From Azolla caroliniana (Eukaryota > Polypodiophyta), in assembly GCA_043228905.1 (NCBI GenBank), contig JBHGNT010000021.1:62001-126000 (forward strand): a stretch of 64,000 bases of DNA, in the 5' to 3' direction. Position 1 is the first letter of the stretch. Each line of letters starts with the position of its first letter. Of the stretch, positions 1-13,700 are shown piece by piece. A model generated the notes under the pieces. It ran no database searches and was not told the DNA's origin. It saw only the letters and a list, made by a program, of their open reading frames with translations. Position numbers and translations under genes: made by a program.

Positions 1-102
1 ACATTTTAATTTACTCAAGGGCTCCTCTCAACTCACTCCTCAACTTTGCTAATTTCGTCATGCCTCTCGACCTGATTTTCAAAATCTTGATTTTTTAATT
101 CC

Positions 103-280
103 ATATCATAGCTAGCGTTGTTAGCTTCGATTCGCATGTTTGTACACAAAATTCCGATATCACACTCGCTAGGTATAAACATTTTAATTTACTCAAGGGC
201 TCCTCTCAACTCACTCCTCAAATTTGCTAATTTCGTCATGCCTCTCGACCTGATTTTCAAAATCTTGATTTTTTAATTCC
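103..280 (+). repeat. Monomer type K (left-block type), example
   Basis: First complete unit in the window, 178 bp. Its diagnostic features are tgtacacaaaattccg, ctcgctaggtataaac, gggctcctctcaactcactc, ttgctaatttcg and gcctctcgacctgattttc. The gcctctcgacc form was seen only in about the first 3.7 kb, so K marks this edge of the window. Confidence 0.75.
110..126 (+). other. Dyad-symmetric hairpin motif (example)
   Basis: In the conserved part of the unit, agctagc and gttagct face each other across a gtt loop: six Watson-Crick pairs and one G-T pair. The same 17 bases occur in most units (all types with gttagcttcg). In type C (gttggct) one pair becomes G-T. In type E (gttaggt) the stem is broken, and in the island (gattcgttacc) it is lost. 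Short dyads are a reported feature of many centromeric satellites; whether it forms here is unknown. Confidence 0.55.
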
Positions 281-636
281 ATATCATAGCTAGCGTTGTT
301 AGCTTCGATTCGCATGTTTGATCACAAATATCCGATATCACACGAGCCAGGTATGAACATTTTAATTCACTCACGCGCTCTTCCAACCTCACTCCTCAAA
401 TTTGGTAATTTCGTCATGTCTCTCGACTGGAGTTTCAAAATCTTGATTTTGTAATTCCATATCATAGCTAGCGTTGTTAGCTTCGATTCGCATGTTTGAA
501 CACAAAAATCCGATATCACACGAACCAGGTATGAACATTGTAATTTACCTACTAGCTCTTCTCAACTCCCTCCTCAAATTTGGTAATTTCGTCATGTCTC
601 TCGACCTTAGTTTCAAAATCTTGATTTTTTAATTCC

Positions 637-3125
637 ATATCATAGCTAGCGTTGTTAGCTTCGATTCGCATGTTTGTACACAAAAATCCGATATCACACT
701 CGCTATGTATGAACATTTTAATTTACTCAAGGGCTCCTCTCAACTCACTCAAATTTGCTAATTTCGTGATGCCTCTCGACCTGATTTTCAAAATCTTGAT
801 TTTTTAATTCCATATCATAGCTAGCGTTGTTAGCTTCGATTCGGATGTTTTTACACAAAATTCCGATATCACACTCGCTAGGTATGAACATTTTAATTTA
901 CTCAAGGGCTCCTCTCAACTCACTCCTCAAATTTGCTAATTTCGTCATGCCTCTCGACCTTATTTTCAAAATCTTGATTTTTTAATTCCATATCATAGGT
1001 AGCGTTGTTAGCTTCGATTCGCATGTTTGAACACAAATATCCGATATCACACGAGCCAGGTATGAACATTTTAATTCACTCACGCGCTCTTCCAACCTCA
1101 CTCCTCAAATTTGGTAATTTCGTCATGTCTCTCGACTAGAGTTTCAAAATCTTGATTTTGTAATTCCATATCATAGCTAGCGTTGTTAGCTTCGATTCGC
1201 ATGTTTGAACACAAAAATCCGATATCACACGAACCAGGTATGAACATTGTAATTTACCTACTAGCTCTTCTCAACTCCCTCCTCAAATTTGGAAATTTCG
1301 TCATGTCTCTCGACCTGAGTTTCAAAATCTTCATTTTTTAATTCCATATCATAGCTAGCGTTGTTAGCTTCGATTCGCATGTTTGTACACAAAAATCCGA
1401 TATCACACTCGCTAGGTATGACCATTTTAATTTACTCAAGGGCTCCTCTCAACTCACTCCTCAAATTTGGTAATTTCGTCATGTGTCTCGACCTGAGTTT
1501 CAAAATCTTGATTTTTCAATTCCATATCATAGCTAGCGTCGTTAGCTTCGATTCGCATGTTTGAACACAAAAATCCGATATCACACGAGCCAGCTATGAA
1601 CATTTTAATTCACTCACGCGCTCTTCCAACCTCACTCCTCAAATTTGGTAATTTCATCATGACTCTCGACCTGAGTTTCAAAATCTTGCTTTTTTAATTC
1701 TAGATCATAGCTAGCGTTGTTAGGTTTGATTCGCATGTTTGAACACAAAATTCCGATATCAGACTCGCTAGGTATGAACATTTTAATTTACTCAAGGGCC
1801 CCTCTCAACTCCCTCCTCAAATTTGGTAATTTCGTCATGTCTCTGGACCTTAGTTTCAAAATCTTGATTTTTTAATTCCATATCATAGCTAGCCTTGTTA
1901 GCTTCGATTCGCATGTTTGTACACAAAAATCCGATATCACACTCGCTATGTATGAACATTTTAATTTACTCAAGGGCTCCTCTCCACTCACTCCTCAAAT
2001 TTGCTAATTTCGTCATGCCTCTCGACCTGATTTTCAAAATCTTGATTTTTTAATTCCATATCATAGCTAGCGTTGTTAGCTTTGATTCGGATGTTTTTAC
2101 ACAAAATTCCGATATCACACTCGCTAGGTATGAACATTTTAATTTACTCAAGGGCTCCTCTCAACTCACTCCTCAAATTTGCTAATTTCGTCATGCCTCT
2201 CGACCTTATTTTCAAAATCTTGATTTTTTAATTCCATATCATAGCTAGCGTTGTTAGCTTCGATTCGCATGTTTGAACACAAATATCCGATATCACACGA
2301 GCCAGGTATGAACATTTTAATTCACTCACGCGCTCTTCCAACCTCACTCCTCAAATTTGGTAATTTCATCATGTCTCTCGACTGGACTTTCAAAATCTTG
2401 ATTTTGTAATTCCATATCATAGCTAGTGTTGTTAGCTTCGATTCGCATGTTTGAACACAAAAATCCGATATCACAAGAACCAGGTATGAACATTGTAATT
2501 TACCTACTAGCTCTTCTCAACTCCCTCCTCAAATTTGGAAATTTCGTCATGTGTCTCGACCTGAGTTTCAAAATCTTGATTTTTTAATTCCATATCATAG
2601 CTAGCGTTGTTAGCTTCGATTCGCATGTTTGTACACAAAAATCCGATATCACACTCGCTAGGTATGACCATTTTAATTTACTCAAGGGCTCCTCTCAACT
2701 CACTCCTCAAATTTGGTAATTTCGTCATGTGTCTCGACCTGAGTTTCAAAATCTTGATTTTTCAATTCCATATCATAGCTAGCGTCGTTAGCTTCGATTC
2801 GCATGTTTGAACACAAAAATCCGATATCACACGAGCCAGCTATGAACATTTTAATTCACTCACGCGCTCTTCCAACCTCACTCCTCAAATTTGGTAATTT
2901 CATCATGTCTCTCGACTGGACTTTCAAAATCTTGATTTTGTAATTCCATATCATAGCTAGTGTTGTTAGCTTCGATTCGCATGTTTGAACACAAAAATCC
3001 GATATCACAAGAACCAGGTATGAACATTGTAATTTACCTACTAGCTCTTCTCAACTCCCTCCTCAAATTTGGAAATTTCGTCATGTCTCTCGACCTGAGT
3101 TTCAAAATCTTGATTTTTTAATTCC
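637..3125 (+). repeat. 7-monomer duplication (offset 1246 bp)
   Basis: Units from 637 and from 1880 follow the same order of variants for about 1 kb: ctcgctatgtatg, then the gcctctcgacc type, then the aaatatccg type with ttaattcactcacgcg, then the cattgtaattt type, then tatgaccatt with catgtgtctcg. Copy 1 is 1243 bp because of the 3-bp loss near 750 and copy 2 is 1246 bp. Agreement stops near 1660 and 2906, where copy 1 has catgactctcgacctg and copy 2 has catgtctctcgactgg. Several point differences show that this duplication is older than those further right. Confidence 0.75.
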
Positions 3126-3660
3126 ATATCATAGCTAGTGTTCTTAGCTTCGATTCGCATGTTTGTACACAAAAATCCGATATCACACTCGCTAGGTATG
3201 ACCATTTTAATTGACTCAAGGGCTCCTCTCAACTCACTCCTCAAATTTGCTAATTCCGTCATGACTCTCGACCTGAGTTTCAAAATCTTCCTTTTTTAAT
3301 ACTAGATCATAGCTAGCGTTGTTAGGTTTGATTCGCATGTTTGAACACAAAATTCCGATATCAGACTCGCTAGGTATGAATATTTTAATTTACTCAAGGG
3401 CCCCTCTCAACTCCCTCCTCAAATTTGGTAATTTCGTCATGTCTCTGGACCTTAGTTTCAAAATCTTGATTTTTTAATTCCATATCATAGCTAGCGTTGT
3501 TAGCTTCGATTCGCATGTTTGTACACAAAAATCCGATATCACACTCGCTATGTATGAACATTTTAATTTACTCAAGGGCTCCTCTCAACTCACTCCTCAA
3601 ATTTGCTAATTTCGTCATGCCTCTCGACCTGATTTTCAAAATCTTGATTTTTTAATTCCA

Positions 3661-6600
3661 TATCATAGCTAGCGTTGTTAGCTTCGATTCGCATGTTTGT
3701 ACACAAAAATCCGATATCACACTCGCTATGTATGAACATTTTAATTTACTCAAGGGCTCCTCTCAACTCACTCCTCAAATTTGCTAATTCCGTCATGACT
3801 CTCGACCTGAGTTTCAAAATCTTGCTTTTTTAATTCTAGATCATAGCTAACGTTGTTAGGTTTGATTCGCATGTTTGAAAACAAAATTCCGATATCACAC
3901 TCGCTAGCTATGAACATTTTAATTTACTCAAGGGCCCCTCTCAACCCCCTCCTCAAATTTGGTAATTTCGTCATGTCTCTCAACCTTAGTTTCAAAATCT
4001 TGATTTTTTAATTCCATATCATAGCTAGCGTTGTTAGCTTCGATTCGCATGTTTGTACACAAAATTCCGATATCACACGAGCCAGGTATGAACATTTTAA
4101 TTTACTCAAGGGCTCCTCTCAACTCACTCCTCAAATTTGCTAATTTCGTCATGTCTCTCGACCTGAGTTTCAAAATCTTGATTTTTCAATTCCATATGAT
4201 AGCTAGCGTTGTTAGCTTCGATTCGCATGTTTGTACACAAAAATCCGATATCACACTCGCTAGGTATGACCATTTTAATTTACTCAAGGGCTCCTCTCAA
4301 CTCACTCCTCAAATTTGCTAATTCCGTCATGACTCTCGACCTGAGTTTCAAAATCTTGCTTTTTTAATTCTAGATCATAGCTAACGTTGTTAGGTTTGAT
4401 TCGCATGTTTGAAAACAAAATTCCGATATCACACTCACTAGCTATGAACATTTTAATTTACTCAAGGGCCCCTCTCAACCCCCTCCTCAAATTTGGTAAT
4501 TTCGTCATGTCTCTCGACCTTAGTTTAAAAATCTTGATTTTTTAATTCCATATCATAGCTAGCGTTGTTAGCTTCGATTCGCATGTTTGTACACAAAAAT
4601 CCGATATCACACTCGCTATGTATGAACATTTTAATTTACTCAAGGGCTCTTCCAACCTCACTCCTCAAATTTGGTAATGTCGTCATGTCTCTCGCCTGGA
4701 GTTTCAAAATCTTGATTTTGTAATTCCATATCATAGCTAGCGTTGTTAGCTTCGATTCGCAGGTTTGAACACAAAAATCCGATATCACACGAGCCAGGTA
4801 TGAACATTATAATTTACCTACTAGCTCTTCTCAACTCCCTCCTGAAATTTGGAAATTACGTCATGTCTCTCGATCTGAGTTTCAAAATCTTGATTTTTTA
4901 AGTCCATATCATAGCTAGCGTTGTTAGCTTCGATTCGCATGTTTGAACACAAAAATCCGATATCACACGAGCCAGGTATGAACATTTTAATTCACTCACG
5001 CGCTATTCCAACCTCACTCCTCAAATTTGGTAATTTCGTCATGTCTCTCGCCTGGAGTTTCAAAATCTTGATTTTGTAATTCCATATCATAGCTAGCGTT
5101 GTTAGCTTCGATTCGCATGTTTGAACACAAAAATCCGATATCACACGAGCTAGGTATAAACATTTTTATTTACTCAAGGGCTCCTCTCAACTCACTCCTC
5201 AAATTTGCTAATTTCGTCATGTCTCTCGACCTGAGTTTCAAAATCTTGATTTTTCAATTCCATATCATAGCTAGCGTTGTTAGCTTCGATTCGCATGTTT
5301 GTACACAAAATTCCGATATCACAATCGCTAGGTATGAACATTTTAATTTACTCAAGGGCTTCTCTCAACTCACTCCTCAAATTTGCTAATTTCGTCATGT
5401 CTCTCGACCTGAGTTTCAAAATCTTGATTTTTCAATTCCATATGATAACTAGCGTTGTTAGCTTCGATTCGCATGTTTGTACACAAAAATCCGATATCAC
5501 ACTCGCTAGGTATGACCATTTTAATTTACTCAAGGGCTCCTCTCAACTCACTCCTCAAATTTGCTAATTCCGTCATGACTCTCGACCTGAGTTTCAAAAT
5601 CTTGCTTTTTTAATTCTAGATCATAGCTAGCGTTGTTAGGTTTGATTCGCATGTTTGAACACAAAATTCCGATATCACACGAGCCAGGTATGAACATTTT
5701 AATTTACCTAATAGCTCTTCTTAACTCCCTCCTCAAATTTGGTAATTTCGTCATGTCTCTCGACCTGAGTTTCATAATCTTGATATTTTAATTCCATGTC
5801 ATAGCTAGCGTTGTTAGCTTCGATTCGCATGTTTGTACACAACAATCCGATATCACACTCGCTAGGTATGACCATTTTAATTTACTCAAGGGCTCCTCTC
5901 AACTCACTCCTCAAATTTGCTAATTTCGTCATGTCTCTCGGCCTGAGTTTCAAAATCTTGATTTTTTAATTCCATATCATAGCTAGTGTTGTTGGCTTCG
6001 ATTCGCATGTTTGAACACAAAAATCCGATATCACACTCGCTAGGTATGACCATTTTAATATACTCAAGGGCTCATCTCAACTCACTCCTCAAAGTTGGTA
6101 ATTTCGTCATGTCTCTCGACCTGAGTTTCAAAATCTTGATTTTTTAAGTCCATATGATAGCTAGCGTTGTTAGCTTCGATTCGCATGTTTGAACACAAAA
6201 ATCCGATATCACACGAGCCAGGTATGAACATTTTAATTCACTCACGCGCTCTTCCAACCTCACTCCTCAAATTTGGTAATTTCGTCATGTCTCTCGCCTG
6301 GAGTTTCAAAATCTTGATTTTGTAATTCCATATCATAGCTAGCGTTGTTAGCTTCGATTCGCATGTTTGAACACAAAAATCCGATATCACACGAGCCAGG
6401 TATGAACATTTTAATTTACCTAATAGCTCTTCTTAACTCACTCCTCAAATTTGCTAATTTCGTCATGTCTCTCGACCTGAGTTTCAAAATCTTGATTTTT
6501 TAATTCCATGTCATAGCTAGCGTTGTTAGCTTCGATTCGCATGTTTGTACACAAAATTCCGATATCACACTCGCTAGGTATGAACATTTTAATTTACTCA

Positions 6601-7790
6601 AGGGCTTCTCTCAACTCACTCCTCAAATTTGCTAATTTCGTCATGTCTCTCGACCTGAGTTTCAAAATCTTGATTTTTCAATTCCATATGATAGCTAGCG
6701 TTGTTAGCTTCGATTCGCATGTTTGTACACAAAAATCCGATATCACACTCGCTAGGTATGACCCTCAAAAATCCGATATCACACGAGCTAGGTATGAACA
6801 TTTTTATTTACTCAAGGGCTCCTCTCAACTCACTCCTCAAATTTGCTAATTCCGTCATGACTCTCGACCTGAGTTTCAAAATATTCCTTTTTTAATTCTA
6901 GATCATAGCTAGCGTTGTTAGGTTTGATTCGCATGTTTGAACACAAAATTCCGATATCACACTCGCTAGGTATGAACATTTTAATTTACTCAAGGGCTCC
7001 TCTCAACTCACTCCTCAAATTTGGTAATTTCGTCATGTCTCTCGACCTGAGTGTCAAAATCTTGATTTTTTAATTCTATATCATAGCTAGCGTTGTTAGC
7101 TTCGATTCGCATGTTTGAACACAAAAATCCGATATCACACGAGCCAGGTATGAACATTTTAATTTACCTAATAGCTCTTCTTAACTCCCTCCTCAAATTT
7201 GGTAATTTCGTCATGTCTCTCGACCTGAGTTTCATAATCTTGATTTTTTAATTCCATGTCATAGCTAGCGTTGTTAGCTTCGATTCGCATGTTTGTACAC
7301 AAAAATCCGATATCACACTCGCTAGGTATGAACATTTTTATTTACTCAAGGGCTCCTCTCAACTCACTCCTCAAATTTGCTAATTCCGTCATGACTCTCG
7401 ACCTGAGTTTCAAAATCTTGCTTTTTTAATTCTAGATCATAGCTAGCGTTGTTAGGTTTGATTCGCATGTTTGAACACAAAATTCCGATATCACACTCGC
7501 TAGGTATGAACATTTTAATTTACTCAAGGGCCCCTCTCAACTCCCTCCTCAAATTTGGTAATTTCGTCATGTCTCTCGACCTTAGTTTCAAAATCTTGAT
7601 TTTTTAATTCCATATCATAGCTAGCGTTGTTAGCTTCGATTCGCATGTTTGTACACAAAAATCCGATATCACACTCGCTATGTATGAACATTTTAATTTA
7701 CTCAAGGGCTCCTCTCAACTCAATCCTCAAATTTGGTAATTTCGTCATGTCTCTCGACCTGAGTGTCAAAATCTTGATTTTTTAATTCTA
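3661..7790 (+). repeat. Mixed-order monomers, no simple HOR
   Basis: About 23 units with types D, E, F, G, H, B, C and A interleaved in no steady order. Short runs repeat locally; for example, the gaaaacaaaattccg variant followed by ctcaaccccctcctc occurs near 3877 and 4413. Private variants are fewer than in the left block, and the types that dominate the rest of the window first become common here. No gene or other element was seen. Confidence 0.7.
6730..6801 (+). repeat. 36-bp direct duplication inside a monomer
   Basis: Two abutting copies of a 36-bp stretch, 6730-6765 and 6766-6801. Each starts caaaaatccgatatcacac and runs through ctaggtatga. The first copy carries the ctcgctagg form ending tatgaccct. 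The second carries the cgagctagg form and leads into aacatttttattt. The unit is therefore 214 bp instead of 178 bp. Because the copies carry alleles of two different monomer types, an out-of-register join between types fits better than simple slippage. Confidence 0.9.
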
Positions 7791-10700
7791 TATCATAGCT
7801 AGCGTTGTTAGCTTCGATTCGCATGTTTGTACACAAAAATCCGATATCACACTCGCTATGTATGAACATTTTAATTTACTCAAGGGCTCCTCTCAACTCA
7901 CTCCTCAAATTTGGTAATTTCGTCATGTCTCTCGACCTGAGTGTCAAAATCATGATTTTTTAATTCTATATCATAGCTAGCGTTGTTAGCTTCGATTCGC
8001 ATGTTTGAACACAAAAATCCGATATCACACGAGCCAGGTATGAACATTTTAATTTACCTAATAGCTCTTCTTAACTCCCTCCTCAAATTTGGTAATTTCG
8101 TCATGTCTCTCGACCTGAGTTTCATAATCTTGATTTTTTAATTCCATGTCATAGCTAGCGTTGTTAGCTTCGATTCGCATGTTTGTACACAAAAATCCGA
8201 TATCACACGAGCTAGATATGAACATTTTTATTTACTCAAGGGCTCCTCTCAACTCACTCCTCAAATTTGCTAATTTCGTCATGTCTCTCGACCTGAGTTT
8301 CAAAATCTTGATTTTTCAATTCCATATCATAGCTAGCGTTGTTAGCTTCGATTCGCATGTTTGTACACAAAATTCCGATATCACACTCGCTAGGTATGAA
8401 CATTTTAATTTACTCAAGGGCTTCTCTCAACTCACTCCTCAAATTTGCTAATTTCGTCATGTCTCTCGACCTGAGTTTCAAAATCTTGATTTTTCAATTC
8501 CATATGATAGCTAGCGTTGTTAGCTTCGATTCGCATGTTTGTACACAAAAATCCGATATCACACTCGCTAGGTATGACCATTTTAATTTACTCAAGGGCT
8601 CCTCTCAACTCACTCCTCAAATTTGCTAATTCCGTCATGACTCTCGACCTGAGTTTCAAAATCTTGCTTTTTTAATTCTAGATCATAGCTAGCGTTGTTA
8701 GCTTCGATTCGCATGTTTGAACACAAAATTCCGATATCACACTCGCTAGGTATGAACATTTTTATTTACTCAAGGGCCCCTCTCAACTCCCTCCTCAAAT
8801 TTGGTAATTTCGTCATGTCTCTCGACCTTAGTTTCAAAATCTTTATTTTTTAATTCCATATCATAGCTAGCGTTGTTAGCTTCGATTCGCATGTTTGTAC
8901 ACAAAAATCTGATATCACACTCGCTATGTATGAACATTTTAATTTACTCAAGGGCTCCTCTCAACTCACTCCTCAAATTTGGTAATTTCGTCATGTCTCT
9001 CGACCTGAGTGTCAACATCTTGATTTTTTAATTCTATATCATAGCTAGCGTTGTTAGCTTCGATTCGCATGTTTGTACACAAAAATCCGATATCACACGA
9101 GCCAGGTATGAACATTTTAATTTACCTAATAGCTCTTCTTAACTCCCTCCTCAAATTTGGTAATTTCGTCATGTCTCTCGACCTGAGTTTCATAATCTTG
9201 ATTTTTTAATTCCATGTCATAGCTAGCGTTGTTAGCTTCGATTCGCATGTTTGTACACAAAAATCCGATATCACACTCGCTAGGTATGACCATTTTAATT
9301 TACTCAAGGGCTCCTCTCAACTCACTCCTCAAATTTGCTAATTCCGTCATGACTCTCGACCTGAGTTTCAAAATCTTGCTTTTTTAATTCTAGATCATAG
9401 CTAGCGTTGTTAGGTTTGATTCACATGTTTGAACACAAAATTCCGATATCACACTCGCTAGGTATGAACATTTTTATTTACTCAACGGCCCCTCTCAACT
9501 CCCTCCTCAAATTTGGTAATTTCGTCATGTCTCTCGACCTGAGTTTCAAAATCTTGATTTTTTAAGTCCATATCATAGCTAGCGTTGTTAGCTTCGATTC
9601 GCATGTTTGAACACAAAAATCCGATATCACACGAGCCAGGTATGAACATTTTAATTCACTCACGCGCTCTTCCAACCTCACTCCTCAAATTTGGTAATTT
9701 CGTCATGTCTCTCGCCTGGAGTTTCAAAATCTTGATTTTGTAATTCCATATCATAGCTAGCGTTGTTAGCTTCGATTCGCATGTTTGAACACAAAAATCC
9801 GATATCACACGAGCTAGGTATGAACATTTTTATTTACTCAAGGGCTCCTCTCAACTCACTCCTCAAATTTGCTAATTCCGTCATGACTCTCGACCTGAGT
9901 TTCAAAATCTTGCTTTTTTAATTCTAGATCATAGCTAGCGTTGTTAGGTTTGATTCGCATGTTTGAACACAAAATTCCGATATCACACTCGCTAGGTATG
10001 AACATTTTAATTTACTCAAGGGCTCCTCTCAACTCACTCCTCAAATTTGCTAATTCCGTCATGACTCTCGACCTGAGTTTCAAAATCTTGCTTTTTTAAT
10101 TCCATATCATAGCTAGCGTTGTTGGCTTCGATTCGCATGTTTGAACACAAAAATCCGATATCACACTCGCTAGGTATGACCATTTTAATATACTCAAGGG
10201 CTCATCTCAACTCACTCCTCAAAGTTGGTAATTTCGTCATGTCTCTCGACCTGAGTTTCAAAATCTTGATTTTTCAATTCCATATGATAGCTAGCGTTGT
10301 TAGCTTCGATTCGCATGTTTGTACACAAAAATCCGATATCACACTCGCTAGGTATGACCATTTTAATTTACTCAAGGGCTCCTCTCAACTCACTCCTCAA
10401 ATTTGCTAATTCCGTCATGACTCTCGACCTGAGTTTCAAAATCTTGCTTTTTTAATTCTAGATCATAGCTAGCGTTGTTAGCTTCGATTCGCATGTTTGA
10501 ACACAAAATTCCGATATCACACTCGCTAGGTATGAACATTTTTATTTACTCAAGGGCCCCTCTCAACTCCCTCCTCAAATTTGGTAATTTCGTCATGTCT
10601 CTCGACCTTAGTTTCAAAATCTTGATTTTTTAATTCCATATCATAGCTAGCGTTGTTAGCTTCGATTCGCATGTTTGTACACAAAAATCCGATATCACAC

Positions 10701-13700
10701 TCGCTATGTATGAACATTTTAATTTACTCAAGGGCTCCTCTCAACTCACTCCTCAAATTTGGTAATTTCGTCATGTCTCTCGACCTGAGTTTCAAAATCT
10801 TGATTTTTCAATTCTAGATCATAGCTAGCGTTGTTAGGTTTGATTCGCATGTTTGAACACAAAATTCCGATATCACACTCGCTAGGTATGAACATTTTAA
10901 TTTACTCAAGGGCCCCTCTCAACTCCCTCCTCAAATTTGGTAATTTCGTCATGTCTCTCGACCTTAGTTTCAAAATCTTGATTTTTTAATTCCATATCAT
11001 AGCTAGCGTTGTTAGCTTCGATTCGCATGTTTGAACACAAAATTCCGATATCACACTCGCTAGGTATGAACATTTTTATTTACTCAAGGGCCCCTCTCAA
11101 CTCCCTCCTCAAATTTGGTAATTTCGTCATGTCTCTCGACCTTAGTTTCAAAATCTTGATTTTTTAATTCCATATCATAGCTAGCGTTGTTAGCTTCGAT
11201 TCGCATGTTTGTACACAAAAATCCGATATCACACTCGCTATGTATGAACATTTTAATTTACTCAAGGGCTCCTCTCAACTCACTCCTCAAATTTGGTAAT
11301 TTCGTCATGTCTCTCGACCTGAGTGTCAAAATCTTGATTTTTTAATTCTATATCATAGCTAGCGTTGTTAGCTTCGATTCGCATGTTTGAACACAAAAAT
11401 CCGATATCACACGAGCCAGGTATGAACATTTTAATTTACCTAATAGCTCTTCTTAACTCCCTCCTCAAATTTGGTAATTTCGTCATGTCTCTCGACCTGA
11501 GTTTCATAATCTTGATTTTTTAATTCCATGTCATAGCTAGCGTTGTTAGCTTCGATTCGCATGTTTGTACACAAAAATCCGATATCACACGAGCTAGGTA
11601 TGAACATTTTTATTTACTCAAGGGCTCCTCTCAACTCACTCCTCAAATTTGCTAATTTCGTCATGTCTCTCGACCTGAGTTTCAAAATCTTGATTTTTCA
11701 ATTCCATATCATAGCTAGCGTTGTTAGCTTCGATTCGCATGTTTGTACACAAAATTCCGATATCACACTCGCTAGGTATGAACATTTTAATTTACTCAAG
11801 GGCTTCTCTCAACTCACTCCTCAAATTTGCTAATTTCGTCATGTCTCTCGACCTGAGTTTCAAAATCTTGATTTTTCAATTCCATATGATAGCTAGCGTT
11901 GTTAGCTTCGATTCGCATGTTTGTACACAAAAATCCGATATCACACTCGCTAGGTATGACCATTTTAATTTACTCAAGGGCTCCTCTCAACTCACTCCTC
12001 AAATTTGCTAATTCCGTCATGACTCTCGACCTGAGTTTCAAAATCTTGCTTTTTTAATTCTAGATCATAGCTAGCGTTGTTAGCTTCGATTCGCATGTTT
12101 GAACACAAAATTCCGATATCACACTCGCTAGGTATGAACATTTTTATTTACTCAAGGGCCCCTCTCAACTCCCTCCTCAAATTTGGTAATTTCGTCATGT
12201 CTCTCGACCTTAGTTTCAAAATCTTGATTTTTTAATTCCATATCATAGCTAGCGTTGTTAGCTTCGATTCGCATGTTTGTACACAAAAATCTGATATCAC
12301 ACTCGCTATGTATGAACATTTTAATTTACTCAAGGGCTCCTCTCAACTCACTCCTCAAATTTGGTAATTTCGTCATGTCTCTCGACCTGAGTGTCAACAT
12401 CTTGATTTTTTAATTCTATATCATAGCTAGCGTTGTTAGCTTCGATTCGCATGTTTGTACACAAAAATCCGATATCACACGAGCCAGGTATGAACATTTT
12501 AATTTACCTAATAGCTCTTCTTAACTCCCTCCTCAAATTTGGTAATTTCGTCATGTCTCTCGACCTGAGTTTCATAATCTTGATTTTTTAATTCCATGTC
12601 ATAGCTAGCGTTGTTAGCTTCGATTCGCATGTTTGTACACAAAAATCCGATATCACACTCGCTAGGTATGACCATTTTAATTTACTCAAGGGCTCCTCTC
12701 AACTCACTCCTCAAATTTGCTAATTCCGTCATGACTCTCGACCTGAGTTTCAAAATCTTGCTTTTTTAATTCTAGATCATAGCTAGCGTTGTTAGGTTTG
12801 ATTCACATGTTTGAACACAAAATTCCGATATCACACTCGCTAGGTATGAACATTTTTATTTACTCAACGGCCCCTCTCAACTCCCTCCTCAAATTTGGTA
12901 ATTTCGTCATGTCTCTCGACCTGAGTTTCAAAATCTTGATTTTTTAAGTCCACATCATAGCTAGCGTTGTTAGCTTCGATTCGCATGTTTGAACACAAAA
13001 ATCCGATATCACACGAGCCAGGTATGAACATTTTAATTCACTCACGCGCTCTTCCAACCTCACTCCTCAAATTTGCTAATTTCGTCATGTCTCTCGCCTG
13101 GAGTTTCAAAATCTTGATTTTGTAATTCCATATCATAGCTAGCGTTGTTAGCTTCGATTCGCATGTTTGAACACAAAAATCCGATATCACACGAGCTAGG
13201 TATGAACATTTTTATTTACTCAAGGGCTCCTCTCAACTCACTCCTCAAATTTGCTAATTCCGTCATGACTCTCGACCTGAGTTTCAAAATCTTGCTTTTT
13301 TAATTCTAGATCATAGCTAGCGTTGTTAGGTTTGATTCGCATGTTTGAACACAAAATTCCGATATCACACTCGCTAGGTATGAACATTTTAATTTACTCA
13401 AGGGCTCCTCTCAACTCACTCCTCAAATTTGCTAATTCCGTCATGACTCTCGACCTGAGTTTCAAAATCTTGCTTTTTTAATTCCATATCATAGCTAGCG
13501 TTGTTGGCTTCGATTCGCATGTTTGAACACAAAAATCCGATATCACACTCGCTAGGTATGACCATTTTAATATACTCAAGGGCTCATCTCAACTCACTCC
13601 TCAAAGTTGGTAATTTCGTCATGTCTCTCGACCTGAGTTTCAAAATCTTGATTTTTCAATTCCATATGATAGCTAGCGTTGTTAGCTTCGATTCGCATGT

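Larger units (their letters stand above)
1..3660 (+). repeat. Heterogeneous left block with private monomer variants
   Basis: This stretch holds variants that are rare or absent in the rest of the array. One is gcctctcgacctgatttt in place of gtctctcgacctgagttt (near 60, 240, 769, 948, 2007, 3619). Another is cattgtaatttacctactag (near 536, 1246, 2492, 3026). Others are aaatatccg after the tgaacac or tgatcac motif, and ctcgactgga. Single-base differences between units are more frequent here than after about 7.8 kb. A 3-bp loss (actcaaattt for actcctcaaattt) occurs near 750. The block looks older or less recently homogenised, which is an inference from variant density judged by eye. Confidence 0.8.

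Noticed and set aside
4031-4321. Dozens of 67-96 codon open frames on the + strand, all near-identical and starting at TTG or ATG
   Set aside because: They are the satellite unit read in frame. 178 is not a multiple of 3, so each frame shifts in the next unit and closes. The same frame appears wherever the right monomer types adjoin, with no ribosome or splice signals and no domain.
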